In this document: positions 21,090-33,632 of the stretch, piece by piece
Layout of the letters: each line of letters begins with the position of its first letter
Position numbering within the stretch: the stretch's first letter is position 1
Translations under genes and position numbers: made by a program
Notes under the pieces: generated by a model
Database searches by the model: none
Told to the model about the DNA's origin: nothing
Seen by the model: the letters and a program-made list of their open reading frames with translations, nothing else
Assembly (NCBI GenBank): GCA_030063045.1
Contig: JAQSEB010000032.1
Span: forward strand, 3,162,001-3,226,000
Direction: 5' to 3'
DNA length: 64,000 nt
DNA from: Pratylenchus scribneri
Lineage: Eukaryota; Nematoda; Chromadorea; Rhabditida; Pratylenchidae

Positions 21090-23460
21090 ATTTTGTGTTT
21101 CACTTCTTAAAAAACATTTTGTGTTTCACTTAGCTGAAAACATTTTGTGTTTCACATAGCTAAAAACATGTTGTGTTTCACTTAGCTAAAAACATTTTGT
21201 ATTTCACTTAGCTAAAAACATTTTGTATTTTCGTTTGTTAATAAGACTATGTGTTTTTGGTTGTTTAAAAACATTTTATGTTTCACTTAGCTAAAAACAT
21301 TTTGTGTTTTACTTAGCTTAAAAACATTTGTGTTTCACTTAGCTAAAAACATTTTGTGTTTCACTTAGCTAAAAACATTTTGTATTTTACTTAGCTAAAA
21401 ACATTTTGTGTTTTACTTAGCTTAAAAACATTTGTGTTTCACTTAGCTAAAAACATTTTGTGTTTTACTTAGCTTAAAAACATTTGTGTTTCACTTAGCT
21501 AAAAACATTTTGTGTTTCACTTAGCTAAAAACATTTTGTATTTCACTTAGCTAAAAACATTTTGTGTTTCACTTAGCTAAAAACATTTTGTGTTTTACTT
21601 AGCTTAAAAACATTTTGTGTTTCACTTAGCTAAAAACATTTTGTATTTCACTTAGCTAAAAACATTTTGTATTTTCGTTTGTTAATAAGACTATGTGTTT
21701 TTGGTTGTTTAAAAACATTTTATGTTTCACTTAGCTAAAAACATTTTGTGTTTCACTTAGCTAAAAACATTTTGTATTTCACTTAGCTAAAAACATTTTG
21801 TATTTTCGTTTGTTAATAAGACTATGTGTTTTTGGTTGTTTAAAAACATTTTGTGTTTCACTTAGCTGAAAACATTTTGTGTTTCACTTAGCTAAAAACA
21901 TTTTGTATTTCACTTAGCTAAAAACATTTTGTATTTTCGTTTGTTAATAAGACTATGTGTTTTTGGTTGTTTAAAAACATTTTATGTTTCACTTAGCTAA
22001 AAACATTTTGTGTTTTACTTAGCTTAAAAACATTTGTGTTTCACTTAGCTAAAAACATTTTGTGTTTCACTTAGCTAAAAACATTTTGTGTTTCACTTAG
22101 CTAAAAACATTTTGTATTTTACTTAGCTAAAAACATTTTGTGTTTTACTTAGCTTAAAAACATTTGTGTTTCACTTAGCTATTTTGTGTTTCACTTAGCT
22201 AAAAACATTTTGTATTTTACTTAGCTAAAAACATTTTGTGTTTTACTTAGCTTAAAAACATTTGTGTTTCACTTAGCTAAAAACATTTTGTGTTTTACTT
22301 AGCTTAAAAACATTTGTGTTTCACTTAGCTAAAAACATTTTATGTTTCACTTAGCTAAAAACATTTTGTATTTCACTTAGCTAAAAACATTTTGTGTTTC
22401 ACTTAGCTAAAAACATTTTGTGTTTTACTTAGCTTAAAAACATTTTGTGTTTCACTTAGCTAAAAACATTTTGTATTTCACTTAGCTAAAAACATTTTGT
22501 ATTTCACTTAGCTAAAAACATTTTGTATTTCACTTAGCTAAAAACATTTTGTATTTCACTTAGCTAAAAACATTTTGTATTTCACTTAGCTAAAAACATT
22601 TTGTATTTTCGTTTGTTAATAAGACTATGTGTTTTTGGTTGTTTAAAAACATTTTATGTTTCACTTAGCTAAAAACATTTTGTGTTTCACTTAGCTAAAA
22701 ACATTTTGTATTTCACTTAGCTAAAAACATTTTGTATTTTCGTTTGTTAATAAGACTATGTGTTTTTGGTTGTTTAAAAACATTTTGTGTTTCACTTAGC
22801 TGAAAACATTTTGTGTTTCACTTAACTAAAAACATTTTGTATTTCACTTAGCTAAAAACATTTTGTGTTTCACTTAGCTAAAAACATTTTGTATTTCACT
22901 TAGCTAAAAACATTTTGTGTTTCACTTAGCTAAAAACATTTTGTATTTCACTTAGCTAAAAACATTTTGTATTTCACTTAGCTAAAAACATTTTGTATTT
23001 TCGTTTGTTAATAAGACTATGTGTTTTTGGTTGTTTAAAAACATTTTATGTTTCATTTAGCTAAAAACATTTTGTGTTTTACTTAGCTTAAAAACATTTG
23101 TGTTTCACTTAGCTGAAAACATTTTGTGTTTCACTTAGCTAAAAACATTTTGTATTTCACTTAGCTAAAAACATTTTGTATTTCACTTAGCTAAAAACAT
23201 TTTGTGTTTCACTTAGCTAAAAACATTTTGTATTTCACTTAGCTAAAAACATTTTGTGTTTCACTTAGCTAAAAACATTTTGTGTTTCACTTAGCTAAAA
23301 ACATTTTGTATTTCACTTAGCTAAAAACATTTTGTATTTTCGTTTGTTAATAAGACTATGTGTTTTTGGTTGTTTAAAAACATTTGTGTTTTCGTTACAT
23401 TTTGTTTTCACTTAGCTAAAAACATTTTGTTTTTTGTTTTCTTAAAAACATTTTTTTTCT
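21090..23460. repeat. Minisatellite, TTTCACTTAGCTAAAAACA family, array 1
   Basis: About 2.4 kb of 26 bp units (ACATTTTGTGTTTCACTTAGCTAAAA and single-base variants: GTG/GTA, CACTT/TACTT, AGCTAA/AGCTTAA). A distinct segment with CGTTTGTTAATAAGACTATG and TGTTTTTGGTTGTTTAAAAA interrupts the array at least eight times (from about 21233, 21677, 21806, 21936, 22609, 22739, 23000 and 23339), forming a higher-order period. Confidence 0.97.
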
Positions 23461-23470
23461 TAAAAAATAT

Positions 23471-23799
23471 TTTGCACCAAATAATTTCGCCTACTCTTAA
23501 GAAAGACAGTAGATAGAAATATCATTACCATATTCTCCCTTCTTTTCATTTATAATATAACTGCAGGAAAGAGAATTTGTGTCTCCTTTCTTTTTTTTTG
23601 ATATTTCCATATTTAAATTAAGATCATTTAATAATATTATAATTTTAATTTTATATTGCCATTAAATTTATAAAAAAAATATATATTCACAATGTTATAA
23701 TTAATATATTTTTCTGTTTAAAAAATATCAATTTTCATAATAAAATAGGAATTTATCATTCAAATATTTATAAATTGTTGCAAATTTCACAAATCATCA
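23471..23799. other. AT-rich spacer and Numb 3' flank
   Basis: Very AT-rich, no ORF of note. It separates the minisatellite from the Numb stop codon at 23800-23802 and probably contains the Numb 3' UTR. Confidence 0.5.
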
Positions 23800-26290
23800 T
23801 CAAACATTGACTGGCGGTGAGCTCAAATCCCATCCAAATGGATTATTCTTTTCGGCTTCTTTATCCTGCTGCTCTTTGCCTTTTTCTCCATTTACATTCT
23901 TTCCATTTCCATTTTGACGCTGTTTGGCAGTTTCTTTCAAAACTCGTTGGGACCAATTCACGTCAAATGGATCAATTGCTGTCGAATTTTCTTCATTTTT
24001 GCCAATTACACGCTCCAAAATTGATTCACTTTTCGGTGGACTAAGGGAGACGTCCGTTTCCTGGAGCAATTGGTATCCAATTCGCCGATTGCCCGACGCC
24101 TTTCTCGAATGATTTTTGGCCCCAATACTTGACTGATCCATTTCATCCTGTCCTTTTTGTTCATTTTCCTGTGGCATTCGAAGAGTGGTGGCCAAAATTG
24201 GCATTGGGGCATTTGGGGTCAACGATTGAGCCGAATTGGATGGACCTGAACAATTTGGCCAGAATTGATTTGATGAAGGATTTGGAAAGGAATGACCAGA
24301 ATTGATCCAAGAGGGAAGTGGGGGTGGAGGTTGGGCTGGAGGGCAATTATTTGGCTTATTCGAATTTCCATTTGGCCAATCTGTTGTCATTTGGAAAGAA
24401 GATTGGGATTGCGGGAATTGGGCCCAATTTTGTTGTTGTTGGGATGGTTGGGCTTGAGGCCAATTCATTGTTGCGGATCGGGTCAAAGTGGCCGTTGATG
24501 AGGCAGCCCTTTGGAAGGTTTGCTCCAACCAGTTGTCAGCCCGAAATTGTGGCGGTGGTTCAATGTTGCGATCGTTGGAAATGAAAGGATCCGCCGGAGG
24601 GGAGGAATTGTGGCTGCTGCAAAGGAAAGGGAAAATGGGGAAATTGAAGGTCATCAATTTGGGTGGGAGGGGAATAATTTCTGGTTTCCCCCACAAACTT
24701 GTCCATCTCCGTTGTTGTTGATTGCATTGTTTGTTGTTTATCTTCTTCTTGAATTGGGGGCGGCGGAATGACCACATTGTTTATGCCAGCTGAAAATAAT
24801 TTTGGGATATTGGAAATTGTTTGTTTTTTGCCTTTCCCAAAATTGGGCATTGAATGGGGTAAAGTGCGGTAAAATCGATTGGATCCATTTGTTGGCCAAT
24901 TGTAAAATGCCGGCTGCTGATTGGCACCTTCCTTTCCATTATTTCCACCTTCTTCCACCCAATCCTCCCCTTCCCAAATTGGCTCATTGTGCAATGACAT
25001 TCGAGTTGATTTAAGATCAAAATTGCCATGTTGAAGTGAATTGAAACGATTGAAACTGGGCATAGTGGATTTTTGGCCAGAATTAAATGAAGTGGAGGAG
25101 GACAAAATTGGGGCGCGAAGGGATCCCTTTTGGAACAAATTTAAATGAAAATAGTAGGTTGGGGAGGAACCGTTCTCTCGAAAAGTGCCGGATTGGCGGT
25201 GGGCCTTGGAGTGGCAGCTGGCACAATTGCTCCAGTAGAATTAATATTATTTGGTGAATCCAACGATGATTGGGATCGATGAATGTGCTCAACCAAAATT
25301 GCCTTTTGTGGATCTGCCCTTCGTTCGGAAATGCTCAATTGGCGGAATGATCGATATGCTTGATTTGTTCTGCCAAATTGGGAATTTACATTTTGGTTTT
25401 GGGGTTTCAACCTGGCAAATTCCTCATTGGCAATTCCTCCCTCCGATGCGAATTGTGGAAGTTCATTTTGGAAATTGCCAGCCAATATTTCAGCGGGTTT
25501 ATTCAGCGAATTTGCCAGCGCCTGCGCACTTTTATATGCGGCTGTTTCCGCATCCCTTTTCTTTTTCTTCTCCAAACAAACTGTGAATGCGCAACCCACG
25601 GCATGACTTAGTCGCTCTCCCTGATATTTTTAATGATTTAATTGACATTTTGGAATTAATTTTAAACCGAATCTTTGGATGCATGAAATCCATGGCACAT
25701 CCATCGCCTTGTGGCGCCATCCCGGCAAATATAGGCAAATCCTTTGTCATTTTGCCGATCCGGGGAACAAAATGAGACCAAAAATAAAAAATGCATCCAA
25801 AATAATTAATAATTTCAATTCTATTTTACTTTTTCAATTGTTTGGTCCACAATTAGGCCTCGATTATTCTCTTGATCAACCACCCTTATGCCATCACCAG
25901 AAACATACAAAAGTGCCTTCACTGTCCGCTTTCGAGTCTTTTTTGATAAAATATTATTTTTATTCATATTTTTGGCCAAACCCGAAGGTGTTGAAGGGCA
26001 CTTTCGCAAACGGACATTCCCCTCGATTCGAATACTTCACAAGCGCCCAAATACTTTAAATTCAATCAAAATGACCAAATTTGGCCAAAAATTTGCTCAA
26101 CCTTGACTGGAAAAGAACAAGCGGCGGAACGGACCGCAATTTCATCAGAATGGCAATAATTTTTAGAAAGACGATGGGATTGGCCAGTGGAGGAGGATGG
26201 ATGACCATCGGTTGAGGAATTTGTCAACACTTGGCCAGATTGACCGCCCTTATGCAAAGTTCGACGAATTGACCGTCGAAGACGATCCAT
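23800..26290 (-). CDS. num-1: Numb endocytic adaptor / cell-fate determinant
   Basis: Minus-strand exons, in order: 26107-26290 ([16 protein letters not shown], then [14 protein letters not shown]), about 25995-26048 ([20 protein letters not shown]), 25830-25940 ([20 protein letters not shown]), about 25691-25778 ([18 protein letters not shown]), about 25148-25618 ([20 protein letters not shown]), about 24697-25118 and 23800-24625. This is the complete phosphotyrosine-binding domain of Numb followed by a long low-complexity tail rich in Gln, Pro, Asn and Trp. The tail carries DPFDVNW (AP-2 type) and, near the end, NNPFGWDL, the EH-domain NPF motif placed as in Numb, ending SSPPVNV. Numb works at the membrane in endocytosis, Notch inhibition and polarity. 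The intron between EK and VSFCSPD has a GT donor but ends in TG, not AG. The N-terminal Met at 26290 is preceded by an acceptor, so upstream exons are likely. Confidence 0.88.
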
Positions 26291-28764
26291 TCCCCGTCCA
26301 ATGAAATGCCTGAAAAAATTACAGTGTGAAGGGAAAATTTTGAGGAATAAGCAAAAATGCATGAATTCCTTTCAATTTTAATTTTTAATAATTTATGTTT
26401 CCTATTTTTCCGAACAAATGATCTTCCGCTGCTTGAATGCCTTTTTTATTGGAAATTCTTAGAAAATGTAAACAATTCAGGGGTTCTTTTCAGAAGGAAA
26501 AACGAGGACGCCATTTTTGTCCTCCTCTCCCCAAATATGCCCAATGCTTTCCCCCAACCACTTTGCCACTCTCTCCTTCTCCCTTTCTATTCTTTCTTTC
26601 ATCCAAAAATGCCAAACAAAGTCCAAATATGCCAAACAAAGTCCAATCTATTCAATTTTAATTCCTCATCCACCCATTATTCACCTTTTTCGCCCTTCTT
26701 CCTCATCTCCCTCCAAATGGGCCAATCTGGCCAAATTGCCTCCAGCAATATTTCCACCTCCATCCATTGTAATTGTTGGCCATCCACCTCCGTTTCCCAT
26801 TGATGAAGTTTGGTGGTCTACGGTGGTCAATGTGGTTGCCAACCTTTCTTGCCTCCTTCCCATCATTGCGGCCATTTGCTTCCTTTGTCGCCTTCTCCGC
26901 CCCGAAATTCGTGCCCAACTTCGGGCAACAAATCCAGGCGGATGATTCGCTTGGTTATAAGCGGATGTGCTGGCCTTCGGCGACGATGGATTCAACATTT
27001 CATCCTGTTGATCATTGGCCTTGGCCTTTCCTTCAATTTTATTAAGGCTTTTTGAATACATTTTCCCCAATGACCAACTTCCTTTTTTGCCACCCATTTT
27101 CTGCTGAATTTCGGTTTCACTTTTTCGCCTCACTCCTTCTGGCAATTGGCTAGGCAAAAACATTCATATTTGGACAATAATAGAAGGAAAGGGTGGACTA
27201 AAAATTGGGAAATGATTGAATGAATGAATCAAATTGCATTGATTCTATTGAAAATCGGTGTGTGAAATTGGGGCAATCGAGGCAAATTGTGGTGTTTTAT
27301 TGAGGACCAAAAATGGTGGTAGAATGAATGGAATGGACGAGAATGAGTGGGAGTGAAACAGGAAATTGGTAGAGGGGAAATGGGTTTTTGGTTTTCATTC
27401 AATTGATAAGAATAGTCGAGAATATGGTCGGTGGGAATGGGAATAGACTGGTTCCTGTCTTTTTGGTTTGGTGGATGAGCATATCAATATCAAAAGCATA
27501 ACCAAATAAAAAGCCGTTATCTGCACATTCCCAATGCGGACATCTTGCCCGTTCCCCTAGCCCCCGGCGAATGGCCTTTGTCCCAAACTGCCAATCATCC
27601 ATCCAACCATCCTTTCCACATTTTGCTTTATGCCGCCAGCCAAACACACATTTTTCATTCGTTTGCTTCATCTTTCCTTTTTGCCCAAATGCTTTTCTTT
27701 CTTTCATCATTTGCTGCCAGCCGGCCAATTTTGTTTCTTCCCATAATTAGTCGGATTGAAGAAAATGCGTGTTTGACTGAAAATGAGAAGAAGAAAGGGT
27801 AGGCGAGGGATTTTTTGGGTGCTGAGCGGACGGCGAGGATTTGCACGAAAGTAAAGGAGGAACGAGAAGGACAAGCAGCTGGCAGAAAGAAGAAAAGGGA
27901 ACGAAAAATATTACTTTGGGACTCATTCAATGCTGTGAGGGAGAATGTGAAAGGAGGAAATGGTGGAAAATTGCGCACGCGCATTGATTTGGTTGATTAT
28001 TGGTGAATGAATAGAAAGGGAAGGAATTAACGGGTTAGTTTGACAAGGAATATTTTTAATGTTTGGCTGATGAAGGAAAAGAATAAATAAATAAAAATGT
28101 GAATAATTTATTGAATATTTTAGGGCTTCATTTTTATTCATATAATTTATTCAGTCGAATTTGAGGCCATTTTTTGACAATTTTCAATTCAAAATTGAAC
28201 CAAAAAATGGATTAATTCACTTTGGCGAGTTTGGGGGACCGGAATTTGTATAGAAAATGGTCGGTGAATTGAAAGGCAAATAATCTCCGGTAAATCTCTT
28301 CAAAAAGGCAGGGAAATGGGAAATATAAAGGTTGATTTTAAAGGTCAAACTGAATTAATATGGCAAAAATAGAAAGGAAAAAGGGGAGTAAATCGGGAAA
28401 AAATTAAAATAAATATATATTATTCACCTATTTTTACTAATGGAAATGATAAATTCGAATTGAATTTGTGATTAAAATACAAAATATTATTATCTATTAC
28501 TCTCTCTCAATAAAAGGCGGAATTATTCTAACTAAATAGGCGGTAATAAAAATTATTAGTTAACCAAGCGGAATTAAAACTTAGTCAACCAGGCGGAATT
28601 AAAACAGGCGGTTTTATTCTTAGAAACATGCAGAATTTTTGTTTTAGGTAAGATTGAATTTTATTGGAATAAAAAAGATATTATTGAGGATAATTTTGAT
28701 GCATTTTATATTTACAATAATCCAATGCAATGAGAATTATTCAATATTTTTCATCCAATTTAAT
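26291..28764. other. Region between Numb and histidine ammonia-lyase; coding potential unresolved
   Basis: A minus-strand ORF at 26681-27163 (MFLPSQLPEGVRRKSETEIQ, then MGGKKGSWSLGKMYSKSLNK) could be an upstream Numb exon or separate. The plus strand of the same DNA (to 26945) can read WWSTVVNVVANLSCLLPIIA then AICFLCRLLRPEIR, a plausible membrane anchor, so one of the two is a shadow. Other ORFs at 27399-27984 have no domain. A few degenerate units of the AGGCGGAATTA repeat lie at about 28508-28620. Confidence 0.4.
28508..28620. repeat. Minisatellite, AGGCGGAATTA family, small degenerate cluster
   Basis: Five degenerate units: AAAGGCGGAATTATTCTAAC, AATAGGCGGTAATAAAAA, CAAGCGGAATTAAAACTTAG, CAACCAGGCGGAATTAAAAC and AGGCGGTTTTATTC. 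These are the same monomers as the large array at 44450-45650. Confidence 0.8.
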
Positions 28765-31700
28765 TCAAAGAACGCGCGAAAAGTCGGGCAATCCAAGGAC
28801 AGCGGCGGTTGGACTTTCGGCCTCTTGGCGTAGCAAATCCGGTCGACTTGATTCCATTTCACTCATTCGGGTCAAATGCGGTTCCACCGCCTCCCAAATT
28901 CGATTGGAACGGACCAATGCAATGATGGCCTGGATTTCCGGTTGCATGTATCGATCCTGGTCCAATGGCCTAAAGAGGATTTTAATGGAAATTGCGAAGG
29001 ATGTGACTGACGGTGAAATGGTGCGCACCAATTCATAAACCTTCTGAAGGGTATCCGTGCTCTTCAATGGCTTCAAAAATTCCATCCCTTGGCAGGCGGC
29101 CAACAATTCCATTGCCAATACTGTATAATTTTTATGATATGATATAATAGAAACATTCAATAACTAATTTCAGTACTTTGCCATTTTGTTTATAATTGAT
29201 ATAATCATTGAAAAAAGATTATCACTTGAAAATTTTTAAAACCCATTTTAGAAAAGACAAATGGCTTTGAGCATAAAATTGATTTTTCGATTAAAAGCTT
29301 TTCTATATTGTGCTTTTAAATTTTTAAAATTTTATAATTTTTTAATAACTTCTTCGAATTTTTCAAAAATTTTATAATTTTGCAATAATTTATTCTAATT
29401 TTTCTTATAATTTTACAATAATTAATTCTAATTTTTCAAAAATTTTATAATTTTGCAATAATTTATTCTAATTTTTCTTATAATTTTACAATAATTAATT
29501 CTAATTTTTCAAAAATTTTATAATTTTTCGTTAATTTAATAATTTTTTTTATAAGATGTTTTAAATTTTCAAAAATTTGTTAAATTTTCTATAATTTGGT
29601 TTAAATTTTCAAAAATTTCATAATTTTTCTATAATTTGGTTTAAATAAATTTTCAAAAATTTGTTAATTTTTCTATAATTTGTTTCAAAAAATTTCTAAT
29701 TTATGTTTTAAATTTTCTAAAATTTCTTATTTTTCGTTATTTTTTTAAATATTGAAAATTTTGTTAATTTTTTCTATAAATTTCAAAAGTTTGTTCATTT
29801 TTCTACAATTTGTTTAAATTTTCAAAAAATTGTTAAACCATTTTTTAAGGAATTTTATTCTCAAATTGATTTATTGTTGAGCCATAGCCAAAAAAAATAG
29901 CCGACGTACTGAAATGTCGTATTGAAAAGTCCCGTTTCTCAATTTTTCACTAATAAATTCCACCCAAAATTCTAACTAACCTGCTTTCGTGTGCTCAACC
30001 ACTTTCAGTGCCTTCCTTGCCGAGAATCCGCCCATGCTAACATGGTCCTCCTGATTGCAACTGGTTGGAATGGAATCAGCAGATGAAGGATGGCAAAGCA
30101 CTTTGTTTTCAGAGACAAGTGATGCCGCACAAAGTTGGACAGTCATAAATCCGGAATTGAGGCCACCATTTCGAGTCAAGAATGTTGGCAATCCACTCAA
30201 TTCATGATTGACTAACCGTTCCAAACGCCGTTCACTAATTTGGGCCAATTCATGGACGGCAATGGCCAAATAATCCAACACTTTTGCCGGATATTCCCCG
30301 TGAAAATTGCCTTTAAATTCCATTTCATTTAATTAAAAGCATTTTGCGTTTTTGTTTGTTTAAAAACATTTTGTGTTTTTGTTTGCCTAAAACATTTTGT
30401 ATTTTAGTTGTTTAAAAACATTTTGTTTTTCATTTAGCTTAAAAACATTTTGTGTTTCACTTAACTAAAAATATTTGTGTTTTCGCTTAGCTAAAAACAT
30501 TTTGTGTTTCACTTAGCTAAAAACATTTTGTATTCCACTTAGCTAAAAACATTTTGTGTTTTCACTTAGCTAAAAACGTTTTGTGTTTTCGCTTAGCTAA
30601 AAACGTTTTGTGTTTTCGCTTAGCTAAAAACATTTTGTGTTTTCATTTAGCTAAAAACGTTTTGTGTTTTCGCTTAGCTAAAAACGTTTTGTGTTTTCGC
30701 TTAGCTAAAAACGTTTTGTGTTTTCGCTTAGCTAAAAACGTTTTGTGTTTTCGCTTAGCTAAAAACGTTTTGTGTTTTCGCTTAGCTAAAAACATTTTGT
30801 GTTTCACTTAGCTAAAAACATTTTGTATTTTAGTTGTTTAAAAACATTTTGTTTTTCATTTAGCTTAAAAACATTTTGTGTTTCACTTAACTAAAAATAT
30901 TTGTGTTTTCGCTTAGCTAAAAACATTTTGTGTTTCACTTAGCTAAAAACATTTTGTATTCCACTTAGCTAAAAACATTTTGTGTTTTCGCTTAGCTAAA
31001 AACATTTTGTGTTTTCACTTAGCTAAAAACGTTTTGTGTTTTCGCTTAGCTAAAAACGTTTTGTGTTTTCGCTTAGCTAAAAACGTTTTGTGTTTTCGCT
31101 TAGCTAAAAACGTTTTGTGTTTTCGCTTAGCTAAAAACATTTTGTGTTTTCATTTAGCTAAAAACGTTTTGTGTTTTCGCTTAGCTAAAAAAACATTTTG
31201 CACATTTTTTTACCTCCCGAAATGACTTCCTCTACATCGGAAAATACGAGGGGATTATCCGTTGCCGAATTGATTTCCGTTCCCAGAATGCCTTTCACAA
31301 ATTCAATTGTATCGTGCACCACACCGTGCACTTGGGGAACACAACGAAGTGTATAGGCATCTTGTACTTTGCCGCAGTGACGGTGGGATTCTGAATATTT
31401 TGATTTTTGAGTGGAAGGGAATTGATAGGAAATGAATAGACAGTACTGCTATTTAATTACTTAACTCATTCTTTTGTTTATAGCTCAATGAGTCATTAAT
31501 CAATTATGGAAGGCGATATACCTTTGGAAAACTCAAAGTGCCCTATAAAAAGTGGCTATATTAATTTTTTTAAATTTATCTTTAAAGAAAGTTATGTGCC
31601 TTTGAGTGAAAAAAAACCCGAATTTAACAAGGAAAACTTATTTATTTCATAAAATGTTTAAATATTCTAGAAATTAGGAAAGCCACTGTTATTAGAACAC

Positions 31701-33632
31701 TTTGTGCTTTCAAATAGTACATCATTTTTCAGAATTGGTTGCTTTATTTTTGAGCTATGACAAAAGAACAGCCGAGATAACGGAAAAGATTTTAATGAAA
31801 TGTTCTCTATTTCGATTGGAATTTTACCAGCAATTTCGGATCTATTCAAATCAGAATGCAACAATGCCCGAAGGCGTCCAGCCACCAAATTTTGGCCTTT
31901 ATGCGGTCGAACTTTGTGCACTTCTTTAAATAATTTGGATATTAATTAATTTGAATAATAAACAAACTGGCATCAAATGCCCTTGTAGTCCCTTTCAGCA
32001 CATCCAAAGTCAATGCTAATAAATTCAAATTATATTCAAATTTGAATTGGAATTAACCGGCAATTACGTCCGCTTGTTTTGCTAAATTTTCGGCACGAAC
32101 CACTGCTAAAAATGATATTTCTTAAATTTAAATAAACTTTAATCTCCAAAACTTTCCCAATGAGCCCAATGCCGAGACCATTTGTGTTCCATTGATTAGG
32201 GCCAATCCCTCTTTAAAACCTAATTCCATTGGCTCCAATCCATTCTCCTTTAGTACTTCCACAGCCGGTGCCCATCCCGTCAAAGGTGACCACATTCGGC
32301 CCTCTTATTAAATAAAAGATAAATTTAAAAAATTATTTCACCTCCCAATAAGCCTAATGCCAAATGGGCCAATGGGCACAAATCCCCGGAGCATCCAACT
32401 AGAATAAAATAATATTAAATTGGAACAATGAAAGATGGATGAATTGACCTGTGCCTTGTTCGGGTACAAATGAAACGCAGAATGCTAAATTAATTACCAA
32501 AAATGAATTATTTGTTTGAATACGATCAAACTTGTCGCCGTTTAAAATAACTCATCAAGAACTGAATCAATTTTGATAAATTTTATATTTAATTAAAGAG
32601 CAGACTTTTGGCTATCCAATAATATTAAATTTATTTAAATTGATTCGGAGTTGATGGAATAATTCTCAAAAAACAAATAAAATTTCGATAATTCTTAATT
32701 AAGGATATTAGGTAAAAATTTTGCAGGTATAAATTCAAAAATTTTAAATCAATTTAAATAAAATTAATATAATTTGATAGCCAAAAGTCTGCTCTTTAAT
32801 TTAATACAAAAATTATAGAAATCGACTTAGTATTTAATGAGTTATTATAAACGGCGTAAGTTGCGCTTTTCCCAGTTTGCTTGCCATTAAATGCTTTGAT
32901 TAATTTCTCCAAATTCTCCAAAGAAATTCCACTATGCCCTTTGGCGAGCACATTAATCCTTAATGCCATCTATTTCAAAAAATAATTAAATTTAATTCAT
33001 CATTTATTTTATATTCACAAGCATTCGTGTCTTTGATGGCTCCAGGGGTTCTCCATAGCCGGTGGCATGCGAACGAATCAAATTCAATTGAAGTTGCCTA
33101 AATTCACAAAGGGAATTCACCTTAAAATTCATGTTTTAAAACTTCAAATCCTCCGCCGAAATTTCCACATCCGCAAATGTGCCAAACCCAGTGGTTATCC
33201 CATAAATAACTAATAAAATCACAAATGAATGGGTCAAGCCATTTTTTGGCCTACTTCGATGTTCGGCTGCCACTTTTTCCAGGAATTTTCGGGCCTCAAT
33301 GATCCGCTTTCGTGCTTTTTCCGCCAACTAATTAAATAACAATTACCATAATTGAGGGAATAATTTACTTGTAAATGGCATCGATCCTCGGCACAATCCA
33401 CCAAATCCTCCACCCTCAAATTTGTTCCATCCAAAAGAATAATTCGGCGCTTTCCTTTCTCCAATTCTTTTGTGTCATTTTCAGCCAATTTGCCATTTTG
33501 TTCCAATTCCAACCAAATATCATCTTCCTCCTCACTTCCGGCATCCCTTTCAATTGCCACATTGTCCAATTGGCCATCCACTTCATTGCCGAAATATTTG
33601 AAGTCATTTTCTTTTTCATTGCCCAAAGACAT
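28765..33632 (-). CDS. haly-1: Histidine ammonia-lyase
   Basis: Starts at [20 protein letters not shown] (33632) with an acidic N-terminus, then [19 protein letters not shown]. Family blocks follow over about a dozen exons: [40 protein letters not shown] then [150 protein letters not shown]; and [12 protein letters not shown] near the end. The enzyme deaminates L-histidine to urocanate, the first step of histidine catabolism, using an MIO prosthetic group formed from the loop here written C-S-G. One intron holds a MITE-like copy (32525-32866) and another a minisatellite (30336-31200). Stop at 28765-28767. Identity is firm; some boundaries are approximate. Confidence 0.92.
30336..31200. repeat. 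Minisatellite, TTTCACTTAGCTAAAAACA family, array 2 (HAL intron)
   Basis: About 33 units of 26-27 bp, many with TTTTCGCTTAGC in place of TTTCACTTAGC and ACGTTTT in place of ACATTTT. The array falls between the exons coding VEEVISGG and NFHGEYPAK of histidine ammonia-lyase, so it is intronic. An internal duplication is visible: the order of variant units at about 30405-30560 recurs at about 30830-30985. The ORFs running through it (LCFRLAKNV repeated) are artefacts. Confidence 0.95.
32525..32866. mobile_element. MITE-like element, copy D (HAL intron)
   Basis: Left end AAACTTGTCGCCGTTTAAAA, AATAACTCATCAAGAACTGA and AGAGCAGACTTTTGGCTATC; right end GATAGCCAAAAGTCTGCTCT, then AATGAGTTATTATAAACGGC and GTAAGTT. 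The arms are clearly inverted copies. It is located in an ammonia-lyase intron upstream of the catalytic-loop exon. Confidence 0.88.

Noticed and set aside
29200..29850. AT-rich tandem-looking sequence considered as a fourth minisatellite family
   Set aside because: Only two clear copies of a roughly 73 bp unit at about 29360-29510; the rest is low-complexity AAAATTT/TAATTTTT drift.
30554..31225. ORFs with LCFRLAKNV repeats
   Set aside because: They run through minisatellite units inside a histidine ammonia-lyase intron.
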